Part shown: positions 5,388-8,953 of the stretch, in pieces
Numbering within the stretch: the first letter of the stretch is position 1
How the letters are laid out: each line of letters begins with the position of its first letter
NCBI GenBank assembly: GCA_002421425.1
Contig: DIJZ01000019.1
Span: 1 to 8,953 of the forward strand
Origin: Caldifarciminota bacterium UBA5631
GTDB taxonomy: Bacteria; Hydrothermota; Hydrothermia; UBA1063
Reading direction: 5' to 3'
DNA length: 8,953 nt
Made by a program: the position numbers and the translations under genes
The notes under the pieces: generated by a model
What the model was told of the DNA's origin: nothing
What the model saw: only the letters and a program-made list of their open reading frames with translations
Databases searched by the model: none

Positions 5388-8381
5388 TTATTCTTCCACT
5401 TTTTTGATCTCGAATTCGTTTTCTATGGCATCGATAAGAATGGTATCCCCTTCTTTGAATTCGTTTTTCAGCAACATGCTGGAGAGTTTATTTTCGATTT
5501 CTTTCTGGATAAGCCTTTTGAGGGGTCTTGCACCCATTGTAGCATCAAAACCTTTTCTCGCAATGAGAGTCCGAGCGGTATCACTCAATTTGAGCTTAAT
5601 GTTCTTTTCTGCAAGTCTCTTCCTCAGATTGTCGATGAGGATGTCTACAATGGACAGAATCTGGTCCCATTTTAACGGATGGAATACAACAATTTCGTCA
5701 ATTCGGTTAAGAAATTCAGGCCTAAAATATCTGTGCACACTCTCAAGAACGAGTTCCTTAGCTCTGTTGAAGTCTTCTTCAAACTCCTTCTCAAGTCCCT
5801 GTCTCTCTTGTTTCAGCCTCTCAAATTCTTGCTTGTAGTGCTCTTCATCTATGAGGTTTGCCTTTTTCTTTTCTTCAAGTGCCTGCATTTCTGTGAGAAT
5901 TTTCTCATATCTCGTATTAAACTTGGATGAGACCTCTCTCAAATATTCACTCCCTATATTGGAAGTCATTATGATAACTGTATTTCTAAAGGACACAGTT
6001 CTACCTTGAGAATCAGTGAGGCGACCATCATCGAGTACCTGAAGGAAGAGGTCGAAGACTCTTGGGTGTGCCTTTTCGATTTCGTCAAGGAGAATTACAG
6101 AGTAGGGCTTTCTTCTCACTGCTTCAGTGAGTTTACCTCCCTCTTCGTAGCCGACATAGCCTGGAGGAGCGCCAATGAGCTTTGCAATGGAGTGTTCCTC
6201 TTTAAATTCGGACATGTCGAGTCTTATGAGGGCATCCTCGTTACCGAAGAGAAATTCGGCAAGGGTTTTGGCAAGCTCAGTTTTTCCAACGCCAGTGGGT
6301 CCAAGAAACAGGAAAGTTCCAAGGGGCCTTCTTGGGTCAGATATTCCAGCTCTTGCCCTTCTAATAGATTCTGAAACTGCAGTTATAGATTCGTCCTGTG
6401 CAATTACTCTCCTGTGGAGGTAACTTTCCATATTTAATAGTTTGTCTTTTTCCTCTTCCATCATCTTGGAAACGGGTATGCCAGCCCAGCGAGAGATTAT
6501 TTCCGCCACGTCTTCATAGGTGGCAACAGGCTTCTCCGTTTCTTTTTGCTGAGTCTTGGCTTTCTGAAGTTCCTTCTTTAGTTTTTTCAATTCATCTATG
6601 GCCTTTTCCCACTCTTCTATTTTTCCTTCCTTGTCAACTTTTTCGGCCTTTTCCTCAAGTTCCTTTATTTTAGCCTCGAGAGTTTCAATCTTGCTATTAT
6701 CTGTGGTTTTACCTCTTGCTTTTATTGCTTTCCTTGCACAGGCCTGATCAAGAGCATCAATCGCTTTGTCGGGAAGATATCTGTCCTGAACGTATCTATG
6801 TGAGAGTTTTACCGCAGCTTCTATAGCTTCATCAGAAATTTGGACCTGATGATGCTCTTCGTATTTCGGTTTTAGCCCTTTCAAAATCTGGATCGTGCTT
6901 TCAATGTCAGGCTCTTCAACCCAAATAGGCTGGAACCTTCTTTCAAGAGCTGGGTCTTTTTCGATGTATTTCCTGTATTCTTCTGGTGTGGTTGCACCTA
7001 CAACCTGGAATTCGCCACGTGCTAAGGCGGGTTTAAGAATGTTTCCAGCATCCATTGCACCTTCGGCTCTTCCTGCACCGACAATATTGTGAATTTCGTC
7101 AATGAACAGAATTACATTCCCTGCCTCTTTTACTCCGTTTATTACATTCTTCAGTCTTTCTTCAAAGTCACCTCTGTACCTTGTACCTGCAAGAAGACCC
7201 GCCATATCAAGCTGGAGAATTTTCTTGTTTTTAAGCTGTTCTGGAACTTCGTCCTTCACGATTTTTTGGGCAAGTCCCTCAACTATTGCAGTTTTTCCAA
7301 CTCCTGCTTTACCTACTAAGACAGGGTTGTTCTTCTGCCTTCTGGAAAGAATCTCTATCATTTGTTCGATTTCCTGTTCCCTTCCGATAACAGGATCGAG
7401 TTTTCCTTCCTTTGCAAGTTTTGTTAAATCAACCGTGTATTTTTCAAGGTCGGGTTTTTCAATCTCACTCAATTCACTCTTAACGTCTTTCATATTTTCC
7501 CTCCGTATACTTTGTAGTGATTGCAACAGCTGTGAGAGATAGAAACCTCCTACACTGGAAGTGTTGTTTTTAAGAGCGTCAATGATACCGGAGATAGTAA
7601 TTTCGCCATCTTTCTCGGCGTCTTTAAGGATCTTCTCGAGATAAAGGGAATTTTTGGTTTCTTCGCTTTTACCTGTAATGTCATATTTCAGCCTGTAAAC
7701 GATTCTCCGGGAGTCAATTCCATTGTGGTAGAGGTCTATAAGAGTCGATAGCATTCTATCTTCCATATCAGCGAGGTCGTATATGACCTTATTTGTGGAA
7801 TCTTCGTCCAGGGAATGCTGCTTACAGACGTCGCGTACTTTATTGACAAAAGACCTCGGGACTCGAATAGTCTCTTCTCGCATAACCCAGTTGCCTGTAG
7901 ATTCTGATGGGAAGAATTCTTCAAAAAAATCTGCAAAGAAGTCTTCAAAGGTTGAGAGGGTGCGAGATCTGGTCGGAACCCATCTTCTTACTCTTACTGT
8001 CGCAAAATCCCTTTCGCGCTCCCCTCTGGCCTCTTTTTCAAGCTGTGTTGTAAGATGATCAAGGGAAGCTTCAAAAATGGATTTGCTGAAGGATGCGCCA
8101 TGTCTTTCTGAAAATTCTTCTTTTTTGGAGAGTAGAGCTTCTTTGAAGGAATCGGTAATTTTTGAGATCTGATTCTGAAGATTGGAGACGATTTTCTCGA
8201 TTTCCCTTTCGGCAGCATCAGGATTCACTTCATGTTCCAAAAGCCATTTTCTGAACGGGTTATCCTCCTTGACTTCAAATAGCGCAAGCAGCAGATGGTC
8301 AGTATCAATGACGAAGTCTTTACGTTCTTCTGCTAAAGCTTTTGCAAAATTCAAAATTTCTCTAACTCTTTTGTTTTCCAT
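5388..8381 (-). CDS. ClpB/ClpC-type double AAA+ ATPase, atypical architecture
   Basis: A 997-residue Hsp100 unfoldase or disaggregase, cytoplasmic, probably hexameric. Residues 5-65 resemble one Clp N-terminal repeat (IDTDHLLLALFE); 245-290 may be a decayed second repeat. NBD1 starts near 318 (LAKEGKLDPVIGR), with Walker A GKAGVGKT 357-364, pore loop GTRYRGDFEER 399-409, Walker B LFIDEIH 425-431, GATTPEEYR 462-470 and Arg finger R481/R482. A short coiled middle domain (about 551-616) is ClpC-sized. NBD2 has Walker A GPTGVGKT 694-701, pore loop GYVGYEEGG 741-749, Walker B ILLDEIEKAH 763-772 and sensor 2 GARPLKR 950-956. Odd points: the region before NBD1 is roughly twice the ClpB length, with an acidic aromatic stretch at 145-157; an acidic/basic coiled-coil insertion sits at about 817-880 in NBD2; no [LIV]-G-[FL] ClpP-docking loop is visible there. 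A protease-independent chaperone is therefore more likely. AGGAGGT lies 3 nt before the ATG. Confidence 0.95.
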   Translation of the reverse strand: MENKRVREILNFAKALAEERKDFVIDTDHLLLALFEVKEDNPFRKWLLEHEVNPDAAEREIEKIVSNLQNQISKITDSFKEALLSKKEEFSERHGASFSKSIFEASLDHLTTQLEKEARGERERDFATVRVRRWVPTRSRTLSTFEDFFADFFEEFFPSESTGNWVMREETIRVPRSFVNKVRDVCKQHSLDEDSTNKVIYDLADMEDRMLSTLIDLYHNGIDSRRIVYRLKYDITGKSEETKNSLYLEKILKDAEKDGEITISGIIDALKNNTSSVGGFYLSQLLQSLQSIRRENMKDVKSELSEIEKPDLEKYTVDLTKLAKEGKLDPVIGREQEIEQMIEILSRRQKNNPVLVGKAGVGKTAIVEGLAQKIVKDEVPEQLKNKKILQLDMAGLLAGTRYRGDFEERLKNVINGVKEAGNVILFIDEIHNIVGAGRAEGAMDAGNILKPALARGEFQVVGATTPEEYRKYIEKDPALERRFQPIWVEEPDIESTIQILKGLKPKYEEHHQVQISDEAIEAAVKLSHRYVQDRYLPDKAIDALDQACARKAIKARGKTTDNSKIETLEAKIKELEEKAEKVDKEGKIEEWEKAIDELKKLKKELQKAKTQQKETEKPVATYEDVAEIISRWAGIPVSKMMEEEKDKLLNMESYLHRRVIAQDESITAVSESIRRARAGISDPRRPLGTFLFLGPTGVGKTELAKTLAEFLFGNEDALIRLDMSEFKEEHSIAKLIGAPPGYVGYEEGGKLTEAVRRKPYSVILLDEIEKAHPRVFDLFLQVLDDGRLTDSQGRTVSFRNTVIIMTSNIGSEYLREVSSKFNTRYEKILTEMQALEEKKKANLIDEEHYKQEFERLKQERQGLEKEFEEDFNRAKELVLESVHRYFRPEFLNRIDEIVVFHPLKWDQILSIVDILIDNLRKRLAEKNIKLKLSDTARTLIARKGFDATMGARPLKRLIQKEIENKLSSMLLKNEFKEGDTILIDAIENEFEIKKVEE

Positions 8382-8384
8382 TTT

Positions 8385-8391
8385 ACCTCCT
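8385..8391 (-). promoter_or_regulatory. Strong Shine-Dalgarno for clp
   Basis: On the minus strand AGGAGGT stands 3 nt before the clp ATG (8379-8381), a near-perfect anti-16S match that fixes the start of the 997-residue reading frame. Confidence 0.85.
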
Positions 8392-8409
8392 GCGAGTGTG
8401 TTTTTTTAA

Positions 8410-8437
8410 ATTATAGTGATTTAGTATGAATTGTAAA
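8410..8437 (-). promoter_or_regulatory. Sigma70-type promoter for clp
   Basis: On the minus strand TTTACA (plus 8432-8437, 5/6), a 16-nt spacer, then a perfect TATAAT (plus 8410-8415). Predicted transcription start is near 8403, giving a 5' leader of about 20 nt that holds the SD. The -10 box overlaps the stop codon of the truncated GIY-YIG frame. No CIRCE element is visible, so heat control through HrcA is not supported. Confidence 0.65.
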
Positions 8438-8671
8438 GGGCTTGGGGAATGAGGGGATCGAGTAGTAGAAAGCCGTTTTGAGAAAAACAAAGTTTTTAAG
8501 CATGGTTTTCTTAGTGGATTTGAAGGTGTCCGTTTCTAATTCGCCTTTGTTTCTGGTGTACTTTGATCTGCCTTTGTTGTGGCGTCTAAGACGGTCTTCG
8601 AGGTTGTTAGTGTGACCTATGTAGAACTTTCCGGTGGATAAACTCTGGATAACGTAAACAAAGAAGGGCAT
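8411..8671 (-). pseudogene. Truncated GIY-YIG endonuclease gene (downstream copy)
   Basis: An 86-residue frame from ATG 8671. The first 43 residues are the N-terminal half of a GIY-YIG nuclease domain: FVYVIQSL (GIY strand), GKFYIGHTNN (YIG strand), LEDRLRRHNKGRSKYTRNKG. From there it loses all resemblance to the family and to its sister copy at 8748-8953. The last 43 residues (starting ELETDTFKS) lack the helix with the metal-binding Glu seen in the other copy, so a working nuclease is unlikely. There is no SD. The frame opens 11 nt after the 3' end of a tRNA-like sequence; a GTG at 8683-8681 extends it into that sequence. The frame ends inside the clp -10 box. The homology breakpoint is at 8543. 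Confidence 0.7.
8543..8634. repeat. 92-bp direct repeat, copy A
   Basis: 91 of 92 bases are identical to 8862-8953; the only difference is A at 8609 against G at 8928, a synonymous change in the Thr codon of HTNN. The spacing is 319 bp. It encodes residues from GKFYIG through RNKG of the GIY-YIG domain. The left limit is a true divergence point. The right limit is set by the window edge, so the real repeat may be longer. Confidence 0.95.
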
Positions 8672-8682
8672 AAAGAAATACA

Positions 8683-8757
8683 CGGGGCCGACGAGAGTTG
8701 AACTCGCGACCTTCCCCCGTGACGGGGGACGTTCTAACCAGGCTGAACTACGTCAGG
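8683..8757 (-). tRNA. Degenerate tRNA-Asp-like sequence
   Basis: On the minus strand the D arm (TA-GTTC-AGCCTGGTTA-GAAC), a TCCCC/GGGGA anticodon stem around GTCAC, and a T arm (GCGAG-TTCAACT-CTCGT) are all present. They are followed by the 3' acceptor strand CGGCCCC and discriminator G; no CCA is encoded. The sequence matches bacterial tRNA-Asp(GTC) closely, with two serious defects. The 5' acceptor strand should be GGGGCCG but reads CCTGACG, so only three of seven pairs form. The anticodon loop lacks the T expected before GTC (position 33), and an extra A sits after the anticodon stem. It is probably non-functional. Its positions 8-10 (TAG) serve as stop codon for the upstream GIY-YIG gene. 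Confidence 0.7.
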
Positions 8758-8953
8758 ATTTCTTTGAGGACTTCTTCACGATTTAAACGTTTAAGCTTAC
8801 GCTCAAAACCCATAGCTTCTGCACGTGTTTGGAGGGTTTTGAAGCCTATGAGCTTCCAGGGGCCTTTGTTTCTGGTGTACTTTGATCTGCCTTTGTTGTG
8901 GCGTCTAAGACGGTCTTCGAGGTTGTTGGTGTGACCTATGTAGAACTTTCCGG
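8748..8953 (-). CDS. GIY-YIG endonuclease domain protein (partial, upstream copy)
   Basis: The C-terminal 67 residues of a small GIY-YIG nuclease whose start lies beyond the window. From the edge: GKFYIGHTNN (YIG strand), LEDRLRRHNKG (with the conserved Arg), SKYTRNKGPWKLIGFKTL, then RAEAMGFERKLKRLNREEV, where a Glu can act as metal ligand, and the end LKEILT. This is the normal family ending, so this copy looks intact as far as visible. The TAG stop (plus 8748-8750) lies within the tRNA-Asp-like sequence. Such short proteins are often annotated as UvrC-like or homing-type; no DNA-binding domain is visible, and the role is unknown. Confidence 0.8.
   Translation of the reverse strand, partial: GKFYIGHTNNLEDRLRRHNKGRSKYTRNKGPWKLIGFKTLQTRAEAMGFERKLKRLNREEVLKEILT
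8862..8953. repeat. 92-bp direct repeat, copy B
   Basis: Partner of 8543-8634, 319 bp away in the same orientation, 91/92 identical. It is cut by the window edge and probably continues past 8953, since the homologous frame in copy A runs on to at least 8671. Confidence 0.95.

Noticed and set aside
6006..6673. Plus-strand open frames inside the clp region
   Set aside because: They are antisense shadows of the ATPase coding sequence, with no SD and compositions dictated by the opposite strand.
8483..8497. AAAAAC/GTTTTT inverted repeat in the GIY-YIG copy tail
   Set aside because: A six-bp A/T stem with a 3-nt loop is expected by chance in this AT-rich DNA.
8698..8934. Plus-strand 78-codon frame at the right end
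   Set aside because: It is antisense to the GIY-YIG gene and the tRNA-like sequence, which explain the region better.
8543..8953. The repeated segment as a CRISPR array
   Set aside because: There are only two long copies 319 bp apart, and they are coding, with no spacer-sized intervals.

Overview
Organism. The window is AT-rich bacterial DNA. Two exported proteins at the left end have features typical of the FCB superphylum and of uncultured lineages such as candidate phylum WOR-3 (Stahlbacteria/Hydrothermae): a FlgD/type-A-sorting-like C-terminal domain and a tail-fibre-like domain with a DLLQGKD motif. I infer a WOR-3-like or other FCB-related, possibly thermophilic, bacterium. No ribosomal RNA or phylogenetic marker is present to confirm this.

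Layout. On the minus strand at 15-1430 are two exported proteins, probably one operon, with a promoter at about 1459-1488. A complete insertion sequence occupies 1499-2884. It has imperfect terminal inverted repeats and a DDE transposase split by a -1 frameshift at a T6 run. A 15-bp hairpin buries the transposase start codon. The element sits between two outward-facing promoters, so it landed in a divergent intergenic region. To its right, on the plus strand, are an ADP-ribosylglycohydrolase (2993-3943), with a near-consensus promoter, and an ArsB/NhaD-type membrane permease (4010-5341). A 15-bp hairpin terminator at 5342-5386 separates these from a convergent minus-strand gene (5388-8381). 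That gene encodes an unusual 997-residue ClpB/ClpC-type double AAA+ ATPase with its own promoter and a strong ribosome binding site.

Right end. From 8411 to the window edge is a small rearranged locus on the minus strand. It has two copies of a GIY-YIG endonuclease gene sharing a 92-bp direct repeat (91/92 identical, period 319 bp), with a degenerate tRNA-Asp-like sequence between them. The upstream copy (8748 to beyond 8953) has a normal C-terminus, and its stop codon lies inside the tRNA-like sequence. The downstream copy (8411-8671) loses homology halfway through the domain and runs into an unrelated tail that ends inside the clp promoter.

How it fits together. No single pathway links the genes. 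The most notable features are the transposase expression controls (buried start, slippery run with an upstream SD-like stimulator), the non-canonical Clp ATPase (doubled N-terminal region, short middle domain, coiled-coil insertion in the second ATPase domain, no visible ClpP-docking loop), and the tRNA/GIY-YIG tandem unit. I see no CRISPR array, prophage or recognisable defence operon.
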